Counted from the stretch's first letter, positions 23,858-33,582 are shown. The stretch is DNA of 64,000 nucleotides from Microbispora rosea subsp. aerata (GCF_014647835.1 NZ_BMPY01000011.1:1-64000), one strand, 5' to 3'. Program-made: numbers and translations. Notes: generated by a model not told the origin, from the sequence alone.

Positions 23858-25687
23858 TCAGTCGGTGTGGTGGTAGTAGACCGGTTCGGCGGCCTTCCGG
23901 CCGTCGGCGGAGGTGACCTCCACGCGGATCCAGACGTCGTCAGGGACCGTGGCCCAGTCCACGGGGATCCAGATCTTCTCCGTGCCCTGCGGCAGGCCCT
24001 GGATCGGCTCGGTGTCGTGCCAGCCGACCGCGGCCGAGTCGACGACCCGCGGGGTGTCCAGGTCGGGCCAGCTCAGCGTGACCTTGGCCGCGCCGAGGTG
24101 GTAGCCGCGGATCTCCAGGCCGTCCTGGATCTGCCGCGCGCGCCGCCGCGCCTCGATCGGGATCGGGCGGTCCCAGTCCGCCGCGATCTCCTCCGACAGC
24201 GACGGCGAGCCGCAGGTGAAGAAGTCGCTCCACATGTACGAGATGATCTTCGAGACGTACGGCGCGGCGAGCGTCACCTGGGTGTCGAGCCTGGGTTTGT
24301 CGGTGCGCCCGCGGGTGCCCTGGCGGCCGCACCTCTCCTCGGCCGACCTGGACGGCTCGAACGCCTCCACGTTGGCCCACAGCTCCACCTGGACGCCCTC
24401 CTGGACCAGCTCCTGGCGGGCGATCGACATCGCGCGGTAGTAATCGCGGGTGGCGCCGTAGTAGGCCGTGGCGTACGTGCTCTCGCCGACGACGGGCTCG
24501 AGGGTGTCGTCCACCGGCTTGTTCTTCCAGTTGGGCCAGAACAGGCCGACCTTGCCCGTGCCCCGGCCGTCCTGGGGGGCGATGATCTCCACCCCGGTGC
24601 GCGCCAGCTCCTTGAAGCCCTTGGCCACCTGGGCGGGCGTGGAGGTGTACTTCACGCGTCTGCGGCTGTCGATGTACGGGCTCACCAGGATCGGCTTGTC
24701 CGGCAGCTCCTGCTCGACGATCAGGTGCTGCTCGGCGTACACCTGGAGCGTGTCGACCTTGCTCGGGTCGGGCCAGTCCCGCAGCTGCAGCTCGAACGGC
24801 TGATAGACGCCGCCCAGGGAGTCGCGGCCGTTGAACCGGTCGCCGTAGTCCTGCAGGATCCGCCGGGTCAGCGTGGTGAGCGTGCCGATGTGCCGGGGGT
24901 CGGCCCGGGTGGACTCCTCGGGGTCGCGCGGCGCGAGCGGCAGGGCGGGGAAGACCTTGATGCCGAACCGGTCGCCGAGGTCGAGCAGCTCGCTGAGGCT
25001 GTCTCTGACGCCCGAGGAGACGAGGATCAGGTGGTAGCCGCGCCCCTGCGAGGCGAAGTCGCAGGTGGGGTCGTCCGAGCCGTCCTCGGGGGCGAGGAGC
25101 CGGAAGAAGACGTCGGAGCCGACGACGATCTCGTGCTCTATCTGCGGGCAGCGGAAGATGCCCGTGCCGAACCGCTCGTCGGTGCGGTAGACGTACGTCC
25201 CGGTGATCTTGTTGTCGGGGTTGGCCGCCTGGAGGTCCTTCTCCGCCGCCCGCACGCAGTCGAGCCCGTTCTCGACGCAGCGGGCGTACCTGGCGTCGGG
25301 CTTGGGGTCCTTCCCCTCGGGGGCCGACGCCTCCAGGATCCGCCCCTCGTCGTCGGTCTTGCGCGCCGACAGCCCGAAGCCGAGCCGCACCACGGTGTCC
25401 CCGCCGAGGCGGTGGATGGCCTCGAGCTGGTGCCGCCAGGTGCAGGGGTCGGAGGTCGGGATCAGCCAGTAGCCGGTCACGGCGTACGGCGTGGTCGCCG
25501 TGGTCTGGAACGTCCCGCAGGGGTCGGTGAACTCGCTGTGCGTCGGCGACCCGACCATGGGGGTCGCGGGGGCGGTCTGCCCGGCGCTCGCGGCGCCGGA
25601 GCCGGTGCTCCCGTCACGCAGGACGATCACCACGGAGGCGACGCCGGCGAGAATCGCCACACCCAGGATCAGAGTGAGCCAGCGCAC
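23858..25687 (-). CDS. Secreted/anchored DUF4434-like glycosidase-fold protein
   Basis: The 609-residue protein has an N-terminal membrane anchor or signal (residues 3-22), a Ser/Ala/Gly linker, then a large domain beginning near residue 60. Segments such as TGYWLIPTSDPCTWRHQLE, FGIKVFPALPLAPR, GVYQPFELQLRDWPD and KPILVSPYIDSRRR match the TIM-barrel pattern of DUF4434/DUF5109 proteins, thought to be glycoside hydrolases outside the cell. Substrate is unknown. It lies between a glycosyltransferase and the NrtR-like gene, so it may cut or process the surface polysaccharide encoded here. Confidence 0.7.
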   Translation of the reverse strand: MRWLTLILGVAILAGVASVVIVLRDGSTGSGAASAGQTAPATPMVGSPTHSEFTDPCGTFQTTATTPYAVTGYWLIPTSDPCTWRHQLEAIHRLGGDTVVRLGFGLSARKTDDEGRILEASAPEGKDPKPDARYARCVENGLDCVRAAEKDLQAANPDNKITGTYVYRTDERFGTGIFRCPQIEHEIVVGSDVFFRLLAPEDGSDDPTCDFASQGRGYHLILVSSGVRDSLSELLDLGDRFGIKVFPALPLAPRDPEESTRADPRHIGTLTTLTRRILQDYGDRFNGRDSLGGVYQPFELQLRDWPDPSKVDTLQVYAEQHLIVEQELPDKPILVSPYIDSRRRVKYTSTPAQVAKGFKELARTGVEIIAPQDGRGTGKVGLFWPNWKNKPVDDTLEPVVGESTYATAYYGATRDYYRAMSIARQELVQEGVQVELWANVEAFEPSRSAEERCGRQGTRGRTDKPRLDTQVTLAAPYVSKIISYMWSDFFTCGSPSLSEEIAADWDRPIPIEARRRARQIQDGLEIRGYHLGAAKVTLSWPDLDTPRVVDSAAVGWHDTEPIQGLPQGTEKIWIPVDWATVPDDVWIRVEVTSADGRKAAEPVYYHHTD

Positions 25688-25821
25688 TTTCAGGACACTA
25701 CCGCCCGTCGTTCAAATGATCTTGCCGCTGCCGCCCAGACTACCCCGCTGTGGTCGCCGCCCGGTCGCCGTGACAGGCCGCCGGGAGCGGAATTCACCGC
25801 ACGTTCGATTCGCGTGCGGGT

Positions 25822-26910
25822 TCAGCTCTTGACGCCGGCCCAGGTTTCCAGCTGCGTGACGAACCGGCGCGCGGAGTTGGGCCAGTGGTGGTGGGCCCGC
25901 GCGGCGGCGTAGCCGCGCCCGCCGGTCCCGACCCGTTCGAAGGGATTGTCCCTGAGCTGGAGCACCGCCCGCGCCACCGCCTCGGGGTCCTGCCAGGGGA
26001 CGACCACCCCGCACTGGTAACGCTCCACAAGCTCCACCGCCCGCGGCGAGGGGGTGGTGATGACCGGGATGCCGTGCGCCATGTACTCCACGATCTTCGT
26101 GGGCATGGAGTGGCGATAGTTGGGCTCGTCGTGCAGCAGCGAGAGCCCGGCGAGCGCGCCGTCGAGCCGCTTGAGCGCCTCGTCGTTCGGCATGAAGTCG
26201 CGCCATTCGAGCACGCCCTGGGCGACGGCCTCGTTCAGCAGGGGACGGCTCTGCGGGTCGGCGTACCCGATGAGCTCGACGGCCACCCGATGCGGCTGCA
26301 GCAGGCGGGCGACCTCCACCGCCTCCTGGACGCCCCGGGCCTCCGACAGCCAGCCGAGGTAGACGACGCGGTCGTCGCCGGGCGGGCTGACCCGGTCGGG
26401 CACCCAGGTCTCGTTCGGCACCACGAGGTGCTCCCGCTTGAAGCGGCCCGCGTACGCCGACTCGGCCAGCAGCAGGTGCAGCCGCCGCTCGGCGGTGGTT
26501 TCGAGGAGCCGCGCGAGGAACCGCATCGGCGGGCGCAGGAACGCCGGCAGCCACGGCTTGAGCGACAGCGTCGCGGGGGTGTCCTCGTGGACGTCCCAGA
26601 CGACCGGCGGCCGCCCGCGCACCCCGGCGACCGCGAACAAAAGCTCGGGGTCGTGAATGAGAACAAGGTCGACCTTGCCCCGCATGCTTTTGAACAGCTT
26701 GCGAGCCGCCCACACCGCCGCCAGGCGGCGCCGCTCCGCGGCCCTGGGCAGATCCACACCCGTCACCCACGAGCGGGGCACGACCCCGCGTGCGGTGTAC
26801 GGCGCGGCATACGTGACCTCATGACCGGAGTCCACGAGCGCGCGGATCTGCCGGTGCAGGATCCGGGCGTCCTCGGGGTGATGCACCACCGTCATGACGA
26901 GCACGTGCAC
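25822..26910 (-). CDS. Glycosyltransferase, GT4-like
   Basis: This 362-residue GT-B enzyme begins with the acceptor-domain strand MHVLVMTVVHHPEDARI and ends with the donor-domain pattern MPTKIVEYMAHGIPVITT, containing the conserved glutamate of GT4 enzymes. It is cytoplasmic and probably adds a sugar from a UDP donor to a lipid-linked glycan. It starts 14 nt after wecC on the same strand, so both are expected in one transcript. Confidence 0.9.
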   Translation of the reverse strand: MHVLVMTVVHHPEDARILHRQIRALVDSGHEVTYAAPYTARGVVPRSWVTGVDLPRAAERRRLAAVWAARKLFKSMRGKVDLVLIHDPELLFAVAGVRGRPPVVWDVHEDTPATLSLKPWLPAFLRPPMRFLARLLETTAERRLHLLLAESAYAGRFKREHLVVPNETWVPDRVSPPGDDRVVYLGWLSEARGVQEAVEVARLLQPHRVAVELIGYADPQSRPLLNEAVAQGVLEWRDFMPNDEALKRLDGALAGLSLLHDEPNYRHSMPTKIVEYMAHGIPVITTPSPRAVELVERYQCGVVVPWQDPEAVARAVLQLRDNPFERVGTGGRGYAAARAHHHWPNSARRFVTQLETWAGVKS

Positions 26911-26924
26911 GCGCGAAACCCTTC

Positions 26925-28187
26925 CTACAACCGCTCGACGCGTTCGCTCGTGGCGAGCACGCCGCGAGTGTCCAGCACGAGAGGGGCTCGCTCCTCCACC
27001 ACGTCAAGATCGAAAGCCGAGTGCTGCTGCAGCAGGACCACCACGTCCGCGGCGGCCACGGCCTCGGCCAGGTCCTCCTCGCGCGGGATCGCCCTGCCCT
27101 TGACCGACCACTCCTTGACGTACGGGTCGCAGTACGACAGCTCGGCGCCCAGCTCGAGCAGGGCCTCGGCCACGGGGATCGCCGGAGTCTCCCGCTCGTC
27201 GGCGATGTCCGGCTTGTACGTCACGCCGAGCAGCAGCACGCGGGAGCCGTTCACGGGCTTGCGGGCCCGGTTGAGCAGCCGCTGCACGCGGGCCACCACG
27301 TACGACGGCATCCGCTCGTTGATCTCCTGGGCCAGCTCGACGAAGCGGAAGGGGTAGCCGAGCTTGCGCACCGTGTACGACAGGTACGACGGGTCGACGG
27401 GGATGCAGTGCCCGCCGACGCCGGGGCCCGGAAGGAACTTCTGGAACCCGAACGGCTTGGTGGAGGCCGCCTCGATGGCCTCCCAGAGGTTCACGCCGAG
27501 CTCGTCGCAGAAGATGGCCATCTCGTTGACGAGGGCGATGTTGACGTGCCGGTAGGTGTTCTCCAGCAGCTTGGCCATCTCCGCCTCGCGGGTGCCGCTG
27601 ACCGGCACGACCCGCTCGACGAACCGGGAGTAGAACGCGACTGCCCGGTCCCGGCAGCCGGTGGTGTAACCGCCGACGACCTTGGGAGTGTTGCGCAGGC
27701 CGAACTTCGCGTTGCCGGGGTCGATCCGCTCCGGCGAGAACGCCAGGTGGAAGTCCTTGCCCGCGACGAGCCCCGACTGCTCCAGGATCGGCCGCACCAG
27801 CTCGTCGGTGGTGCCGGGCCACGTGGTGGACTCCAGCACGACGAGCGTGCCGGGCCGCAGGTGCTCGGCGATGGAGCGGACGGCGCCCTCGACGGCCGAC
27901 AGGTCCGGACGGTGGTCCTCGTCCAGCGGCGTCGGGACGCAGATGACGATGGTGTCCGACCGCGCCAGCACGGAGGCGTCCAGCGTGGCCGTGAAGCCGG
28001 CCGCGAGCATCGCGTCGAGGTCGGCGTCGGTCAGGTCGTCGATGTAGGAGCGGCCGGCGTTGAGCGCGTCGACCTTGCGGGGGTCGACGTCCAGACCAGC
28101 CACCCGCAGGCCCGCCGCCGTGGCCTCCTTGGCCAGCGGCATGCCCACGTATCCCAGCCCGATGATCGTGAGATCGAAGGCTGTCAC
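26925..28187 (-). CDS. wecC: UDP-N-acetyl-D-mannosamine dehydrogenase
   Basis: The 420-residue NAD-dependent enzyme oxidises UDP-ManNAc to UDP-ManNAcA. The Rossmann motif GLGYVG is at 10-15 and the catalytic cysteine is C261 in GGHCIPVDP. The UDP-GlcNAc 2-epimerase gene of the same pathway starts about 1.8 kb away, which supports WecC over a UDP-glucose dehydrogenase. The GTG at 28187 places the Rossmann strand at the N-terminus; an earlier in-frame GTG at 28226 would add 13 residues. Confidence 0.88.
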   Translation of the reverse strand: MTAFDLTIIGLGYVGMPLAKEATAAGLRVAGLDVDPRKVDALNAGRSYIDDLTDADLDAMLAAGFTATLDASVLARSDTIVICVPTPLDEDHRPDLSAVEGAVRSIAEHLRPGTLVVLESTTWPGTTDELVRPILEQSGLVAGKDFHLAFSPERIDPGNAKFGLRNTPKVVGGYTTGCRDRAVAFYSRFVERVVPVSGTREAEMAKLLENTYRHVNIALVNEMAIFCDELGVNLWEAIEAASTKPFGFQKFLPGPGVGGHCIPVDPSYLSYTVRKLGYPFRFVELAQEINERMPSYVVARVQRLLNRARKPVNGSRVLLLGVTYKPDIADERETPAIPVAEALLELGAELSYCDPYVKEWSVKGRAIPREEDLAEAVAAADVVVLLQQHSAFDLDVVEERAPLVLDTRGVLATSERVERL

Positions 28188-28297
28188 GATGAGGCCTTGG
28201 GGGGAACCTGGGGGCGGAAACAACACTTCATGGTGGCAAAGGTTATCTCAACTCAGCACCAAGCATGGCTGATGCAGCACATCCGACTTTCTGCTGT

Positions 28298-29965
28298 TTA
28301 TCGGTTTTCGGTCAACGCTTGGTAGATCCCTCGGTACGTACGGGCCAGGCTGCTCCACGTCCGGTGTGCGGCGACCTCCGCCTTGCCGGCCTCACCCATC
28401 GCGCGGCGGCGCTCCGGATCGTCGCGCAGCGCGGCCAGCGCGTCGGCGAGCGCGGCCGGGTCGCCGGGCGGCACCAGCAGGCCGGCCCCCTCACCACCGA
28501 CGAGCTCCGCCAGCGCGGGCAGGTCGCTCAGCACGACCGGCTTGCCGAGCGCCATGGCCTCGACCGGCTTCAGCGGCGTGACGAGGCGGCACACCCGCAG
28601 GTCCTCACGCGGGCAGACGAAGATGTCGATGGCCGCCTGGGCCTGCAGCGCCTCGTCGGGCCCGACCCGGCCGGGCAGGATCGCGTCCTTCAGGCCGAGC
28701 CGTTCGACCTGTTCGAGCAGCGCGGGCCGCTCGGCCCCGTCGCCGACCAGCAGGACCCGCACCGGCGTCCCCGCGTCGCGCAGCAGCGCGGCGGCGCTCA
28801 GCAGCGTGGCGAAGCCCTCGTAGGCGACGATGCTCGACACCGATCCCACGACGATCTCGTCCCGGCCGATGCCGAACCGGTCGCGGAACGCCTCGCCGTC
28901 GTACTCGGCCGTCAGCAGCGAGTCGTCCACGGCGTTGGGCGCGAGGAAGATGCGCTCCCTGGGCACGCCGCGCTCCACGATCTCGGCGGCCATCGTCTCG
29001 GCGAGCGTGACGACCGCGTCGGCCTCGCGCATGATCTGCGCCTCGCGCTCGCGCTGCAGCCTGTGCCGCTCGCTGCCGACCCTGGCGGGGTCGCGGGAGA
29101 CCCAGGTTTCCTCCAGGAAGCCGCGCACCTCGTACACGAAGGGCGTGTTGGTCCGCTCGCGGACGGCGAGCGCGACCGAGCCGTTGCGGTGGTCGGTCGC
29201 CGCGTGCAGGACCTGCGGGCGGAGGGTCCTGACCAGCTCGGACACGTCCGCGGCGCCGCGGATCATCCGTCCCTGGCTCTCGAACGGCACCTCGTCCTTG
29301 GGCAGCAGCCGGTAGTAGGGGATGCCGTCGATCTCCTCGTACGGCTCGACGTCGGTGTGCCCCTGGAGCATGGGCCAGCCCCAGCTCGTCACCACGTGGG
29401 GGTCGAGCCCGGACGCCTTCTGCGCGGTGACGATGCGGTGGGTGCGGACGGTGTAGCCCGCCTGCGTGTACGGCAGGGCGTTGGTGACCATGTGCAGCAC
29501 CCGGCCGGGCACCCGCTCGCCCATGATGATCTTCGGCTTGGGCGGGATCGGGTTCGGGCCGAGCGCGGCCTTCTCACCCTCGTAGTAGGCCATCCTGCGG
29601 CGCACGAACGGCCACCGGGCGTGCGGCTTGAGCACCTCCACCGCCTCGGTGAGCCGGCCGGCGTCGAAGTGGGCCTTGGCGTCCCGGAGCGGGCCCTTGG
29701 CCGCCCGCTGCAGGATCTTGCGGGTCCTGACCTTCACAAATCGGGCAGCGGGCCAGGCGACGCGGCCGACGACCGGGCGCATGCCGGCGGGCATCGCGTC
29801 GGCGGCGGCCTGGGCGACCCGCATCGGGTCGGACTTGACCTTGCTCACCACGATCCGGGAGACGAGCACCGGGTTCCTCGCGAACCCCCGGAGGAAGCCG
29901 CCGAGGCCGGCCTTCGCGGACGCGGCGGACACGGCCTTTGCGGGCTTGTTGGCCTCGGATTCCAC
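28298..29965 (-). CDS. Glycosyltransferase, GT4 family, with N-terminal extension
   Basis: The 555-residue protein has about 130 residues of basic helical sequence before a GT-B fold that starts near RVLHMVTNALPYTQAGYTVRTH. The donor site reads VCPREDLRVCRLVTPLKPVEAMALGKPVV, typical of GT4 enzymes that build surface glycans. The GTG at 29965 is chosen because a promoter lies directly upstream and because longer frames run antisense through wecB. It heads the leftward group GT, wecC, GT4, DUF4434-like, NrtR-like. Confidence 0.85.
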   Translation of the reverse strand: MESEANKPAKAVSAASAKAGLGGFLRGFARNPVLVSRIVVSKVKSDPMRVAQAAADAMPAGMRPVVGRVAWPAARFVKVRTRKILQRAAKGPLRDAKAHFDAGRLTEAVEVLKPHARWPFVRRRMAYYEGEKAALGPNPIPPKPKIIMGERVPGRVLHMVTNALPYTQAGYTVRTHRIVTAQKASGLDPHVVTSWGWPMLQGHTDVEPYEEIDGIPYYRLLPKDEVPFESQGRMIRGAADVSELVRTLRPQVLHAATDHRNGSVALAVRERTNTPFVYEVRGFLEETWVSRDPARVGSERHRLQREREAQIMREADAVVTLAETMAAEIVERGVPRERIFLAPNAVDDSLLTAEYDGEAFRDRFGIGRDEIVVGSVSSIVAYEGFATLLSAAALLRDAGTPVRVLLVGDGAERPALLEQVERLGLKDAILPGRVGPDEALQAQAAIDIFVCPREDLRVCRLVTPLKPVEAMALGKPVVLSDLPALAELVGGEGAGLLVPPGDPAALADALAALRDDPERRRAMGEAGKAEVAAHRTWSSLARTYRGIYQALTENR

Positions 29966-29971
29966 GGCGCG

Positions 29972-30005
29972 ACCGTACCATAGGCAACGTTTGTCCCAGG
30001 TCGAA
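29972..30005 (-). promoter_or_regulatory. Promoter of the leftward polysaccharide genes
   Basis: On the minus strand TTCGAC, a 17-nt spacer and TATGGT form a sigma-A-like promoter. A second box, TACGGT, ends 6 nt before the GTG at 29965, so the transcript is probably leaderless or nearly so. The whole divergent region to wecB is 54 bp. Confidence 0.5.
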
Positions 30006-30019
30006 GAAAGGCGAGGTAG

Positions 30020-31147
30020 ATGAGAGACAACCCCCTCGTCCTGCACGTACTGGGCGCCCGGCCCAACTTCGTGAAGGCGGCCCCGGTCGTCAGGGGGCTG
30101 GCCGAGCTCGGGATCAGGCAGGGCATCATCCACACCGGGCAGCACTACGACGCGCTGATGTCGGACGTGTTCTTCGCCGACCTGGGGCTGCCCGAGCCCA
30201 TCGCGAACCTCGGCGTCGGCAGCGGCACCCACGCCCGGCAGACGGCCGCCCTGCTCACCGGGCTGGAAGACGTCGTGCTCGAACACCGCCCGGCGCTCGT
30301 CGTGGTCTACGGCGACGTGAACTCGACGCTCGCGGCGATCCTCGTCTGCGCCAAGCTCCACGTGCCGACCGCGCACGTCGAGGCGGGCCTGCGCTCCTTC
30401 GACCGGGAGATGCCCGAGGAGGTCAACCGGGTCGTCACCGACGCGCTGTCGGACCTGCTGTTCGCCACCTCGCCGGAGGCGCTGTCGCACCTGGCGAACG
30501 AGGGAATCGACCCGGCGAAGGTGCACCTCGTCGGCAACCCGATGATCGACAGCCTGTTCGCGGCGCTGCCCAAGCTCGACCCCGTGCCCGTGCGGGAGCG
30601 CCTGGGCGTCTCCGGCAGGTACGCGGTGGCCACGCTGCACCGCCCGGCGAACGTCGACGACCCGGAGGCGGCGCGCGAGCTGGTCGACGCCGTGCTCGGC
30701 GTGGCCGAGCAGGTGCCGGTCGTCGTCCCGCTCCACCCGCGCGGCCGGCAGCGGCTGGCCGACGCCGGGCTCGTCGACCGGCCGAACCTGAAGATCGTGG
30801 ACCCGCTCGGCTACGTGGACTTCCTGTCGCTGGTGCGGGGCGCGGCCCTGGTGGTGACCGACTCCGGCGGCGTCCAGGAGGAGACGACGATGCTGGGCGT
30901 CCCCTGCCTGACCGTGCGGCCCAACACCGAGCGGCCGATCACCGTGACCCACGGCACCAACCGGCTCGTCACCCCCGCCTCGCTGCCCGCCGCGGCGTCC
31001 AAGGCGCTCGCGGACGGCGCGGCCACGCCGAGCGGCGAGCTGCCGCCGCTGTGGGACGGCGCGGCGGGGCCGCGCATCGCCCGCGTCATCGAGGCGTGGC
31101 TGCGCGGCGACAACCTCTCCCCCGCCGCCAAGGGCCGGGTCCGCTAG
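30020..31147 (+). CDS. wecB: UDP-N-acetylglucosamine 2-epimerase (non-hydrolysing)
   Basis: The 375-residue GT-B-fold enzyme converts UDP-GlcNAc to UDP-ManNAc. Motifs are complete: GARPNF at 12-17, HVEAGLRSFDREMPEE from 119, HRPANVDD and DSGGVQEE near the C-terminus. It has an AAAGGCGAGG ribosome site before the ATG. Together with wecC it supplies UDP-ManNAcA, a building block of enterobacterial common antigen and of teichuronic-type polymers in Gram-positive bacteria. Confidence 0.95.
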   Translation: MRDNPLVLHVLGARPNFVKAAPVVRGLAELGIRQGIIHTGQHYDALMSDVFFADLGLPEPIANLGVGSGTHARQTAALLTGLEDVVLEHRPALVVVYGDVNSTLAAILVCAKLHVPTAHVEAGLRSFDREMPEEVNRVVTDALSDLLFATSPEALSHLANEGIDPAKVHLVGNPMIDSLFAALPKLDPVPVRERLGVSGRYAVATLHRPANVDDPEAARELVDAVLGVAEQVPVVVPLHPRGRQRLADAGLVDRPNLKIVDPLGYVDFLSLVRGAALVVTDSGGVQEETTMLGVPCLTVRPNTERPITVTHGTNRLVTPASLPAAASKALADGAATPSGELPPLWDGAAGPRIARVIEAWLRGDNLSPAAKGRVR

Positions 31148-31267
31148 GGATCACCCGGCGAACGCCGCGTGGCGGGGCTCGCTCCGTCAAACACCACCTA
31201 GTTGCGCGAATAGGCATAAAGGCGGCGTTGACCCCCGTACGATGACTCTTCCGTAAAGGGGAGAGGT

Positions 31268-33337
31268 ATGGCTGAGACCGAAGAGACTCCTGAGGAGCCC
31301 CGTTTCCAGCGGCTGGGGCCGGTGAACTGGCTGCCCGAGGAGCGCAAGCACATCGAGCAGTACGAGCAGCGCATCCGCGACCTGGAGAACCGGCTCGCCT
31401 ACCAGGAGGCCCGCGCCGAGTACGCCCTCTGGAAGCTGAAGGCCACCCAGACCCAGAGGCCGTACCGGGTCGCGCAGGTGCTGACGAACGCCTCGAAGCC
31501 CAAGAAGATCGTGCGGCTGCCGCGCGATCTCACCAAGGCGATGAAGGACGGCAAGAAGGCGCCGAAGGCGCCGCCGTCCGCGATCGAGGTCGCCGCCGAG
31601 GCGGAAAAGCGCGGCCCCGAGGTCAAGATCCCGAGCCTCAAGTGGCCCGACGGCCCGGTCGTACGGCCCGACCTGCGCGTCGCGGTGATCCTCGACGACT
31701 TCTCCCGCATGGCGTTCAAGTACGAGTGGGACCAGATCGAGTTCGGCCTGCAGGACTGGCGGGAGATCTTCGCCGAGAAGCGGCCGGAGATGCTGTTTTG
31801 CGAGTCGGCCTGGCACGGCAACCAGGGCCGCTGGCGCTACCAGATGACCGGGACCAACGCGCCCAAGCAGGAGCTGCGCGACCTGGTCGCCTGGTGCCGC
31901 GAGCAGGGCATCCCCACGGTCTTCTGGAACAAGGAAGACCCGCCCAACTTCGACTTCTTCATCGAGACGGCCAAGCTGTTCGACTACGTGTACACGTGCG
32001 ACGGCGACATGATCCCGAAATATCGCGAGATCTTGGGTCATGACCGTGTCGGTGTGCTGCAGTTCGCCGCCCAGCCCCGGATCCACAACCCGATCCAGAC
32101 CAAGCAGGGCCGGCCGTACGACATCGTCTTCGCGGGCATGTACTTCCGCGACAAGCACCCCGAGCGGCGCGAGCAGATGGAGACGATCCTCGCGCCCGTG
32201 CGCCCGCTCGGCCTGCACATCTTCGCCAGGAACGCCTCGGTGGCCGACAAGTACGCCTGGCCTGAGGAGTATCGCCCGCACATCGTGGGCGAGCTGCCGT
32301 ACGAGCAGATGCTGGCCGCGTACAAGATGTACAAGGTCTTCCTGAACGTGAATTCGGTGATCGACTCGCCGACCATGTGCGCGCGCCGGGTCTTCGAGCT
32401 GTCGGCCTGCGCGACCACCGTGCTGTCGGGGTGGTCGCGGGCCATCGAGGAGACGTTCGGCCCGCTCATCCCGGTCGCGCACTCCCAGGAGGAGGCGTAC
32501 AACCGGGCGATCTACCTGATCAACAGCCCCGAGCTGCGGGCGCGCCAGGGCCACCTGGCGATGCGCGAGGTGTTCGACAAGCACCTGTTCTCCCACCGCG
32601 TCGACCAGATCCTCACCGACCTCGGCCTGCCGGTCGTCTCACGGTCGCGGTCGATCTCCGTGGTGCTGCCGACCAACCGGGCCGGCCAGCTCGAACACGC
32701 CATCAACCAGGTGGCGCGGCAGCGGCACCGCAACCTGGAGCTCGTGCTGGTCATGCACGGCCTGTCGGAGGACCCGGCGGTCGTGCGCGACAAGGCGCTC
32801 GCGGCGGGCATCCCGATGGTGAAGGTGCTCACCGCCGACCCGTCCTGGACCCTCGGCGAGGTGCTCAACCACGGCATCGCCCACGCCGAGGGCGAGCTGA
32901 TCTCCAAGATGGACGACGACAACATCTACGGCGAGCACTACCTGTCGGACCTGGTCCGCGCGTTCGACTACGCCGACGCCGAGATGGTCGGCAAGGGCGC
33001 CCACTACACGTACTTCCCCGAGCAGGACGTCACGATCTTCCGCCTTCCCGGGCTGGAGCACCGCTACGCCCACCTCATCCAGGGGGCGACGATCCTGGCC
33101 AAGGCCGACCTGCTGCGGGCGTTCCCGTTCGAGGCGGTCAACGCGGGCGAGGACACCCGGCTCGTACGGCGCTGCAAGGAGGAAGGCGTCCGGATCTACT
33201 CGGCCGACCGGTACAACTTCATCTACATGCGCGGCTCGGACGCCACCGCCCACACCTGGCAGGCGGCGGACTACAAGCTCACCCGCAACGCGCAGTTCTG
33301 CTTCGCCGGCAACCCCGAGGCGCACGTCCTCATCTGA
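31268..33337 (+). CDS. Bifunctional-looking glycosyltransferase: CgeB-like plus GT2 domain
   Basis: This 689-residue protein starts with a charged coiled-coil (about 15-60), then a GT-B, CgeB/DUF3880-like half (about 130-455; VILDDFSRMAFKYEWDQ, FWNKEDPPNFDFF, FLNVNSVIDSPTMCARRVFELSA). A second half from about 465 is a GT2-like GT-A domain (ISVVLPTNRAGQLEHAINQV, SKMDDDNIY with the metal-binding DDD). Two transfer domains in one chain suggest it adds an alternating or repeated unit. An AAAGGGGAGAGGT site precedes the ATG. It lies 120 bp after wecB and probably shares its transcript. Confidence 0.85.
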   Translation: MAETEETPEEPRFQRLGPVNWLPEERKHIEQYEQRIRDLENRLAYQEARAEYALWKLKATQTQRPYRVAQVLTNASKPKKIVRLPRDLTKAMKDGKKAPKAPPSAIEVAAEAEKRGPEVKIPSLKWPDGPVVRPDLRVAVILDDFSRMAFKYEWDQIEFGLQDWREIFAEKRPEMLFCESAWHGNQGRWRYQMTGTNAPKQELRDLVAWCREQGIPTVFWNKEDPPNFDFFIETAKLFDYVYTCDGDMIPKYREILGHDRVGVLQFAAQPRIHNPIQTKQGRPYDIVFAGMYFRDKHPERREQMETILAPVRPLGLHIFARNASVADKYAWPEEYRPHIVGELPYEQMLAAYKMYKVFLNVNSVIDSPTMCARRVFELSACATTVLSGWSRAIEETFGPLIPVAHSQEEAYNRAIYLINSPELRARQGHLAMREVFDKHLFSHRVDQILTDLGLPVVSRSRSISVVLPTNRAGQLEHAINQVARQRHRNLELVLVMHGLSEDPAVVRDKALAAGIPMVKVLTADPSWTLGEVLNHGIAHAEGELISKMDDDNIYGEHYLSDLVRAFDYADAEMVGKGAHYTYFPEQDVTIFRLPGLEHRYAHLIQGATILAKADLLRAFPFEAVNAGEDTRLVRRCKEEGVRIYSADRYNFIYMRGSDATAHTWQAADYKLTRNAQFCFAGNPEAHVLI

Positions 33338-33348
33338 GCCGTGCTCCC

Positions 33349-33391
33349 GGGCGGCCGTCCGGCGCTTCGTCGTCGCTTCGGACGGCCGCCC
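33349..33391 (+). terminator. Hairpin terminator after the CgeB-like gene
   Basis: Perfect 12-bp arms GGGCGGCCGTCC and GGACGGCCGCCC enclose a 19-nt loop, 11 nt past the stop. It marks the right end of the polysaccharide region. Confidence 0.75.
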
Positions 33392-33582
33392 CGGCCTGCC
33401 CGCGCCCTGTCGCCGTCCCCCGCCCACGGCCGCACCCCTTCCGGGCGGCGCTCTGACCTGGTCTTTTTCTCCTTGGTACCCCTGGCTATACCGCCATTGG
33501 GCAGCGTGCGGGAGCGACCGGGAGGGTCTCCGGCTGGTGTGCTGATCGCTGTCAGTCGAGCACTCCCACAGGAGACAGTGAA

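Noticed and set aside
23867-25912. A 681-codon plus-strand frame opposite the DUF4434-like gene.
   Set aside because: Val/Leu/Gly/Asp-rich shadow sequence without domains; the minus-strand gene has clear motifs.
29966-30952. Upstream extension of the GT gene to an 884-residue frame.
   Set aside because: The extra part is antisense to wecB, and a good promoter lies right before the GTG at 29965.
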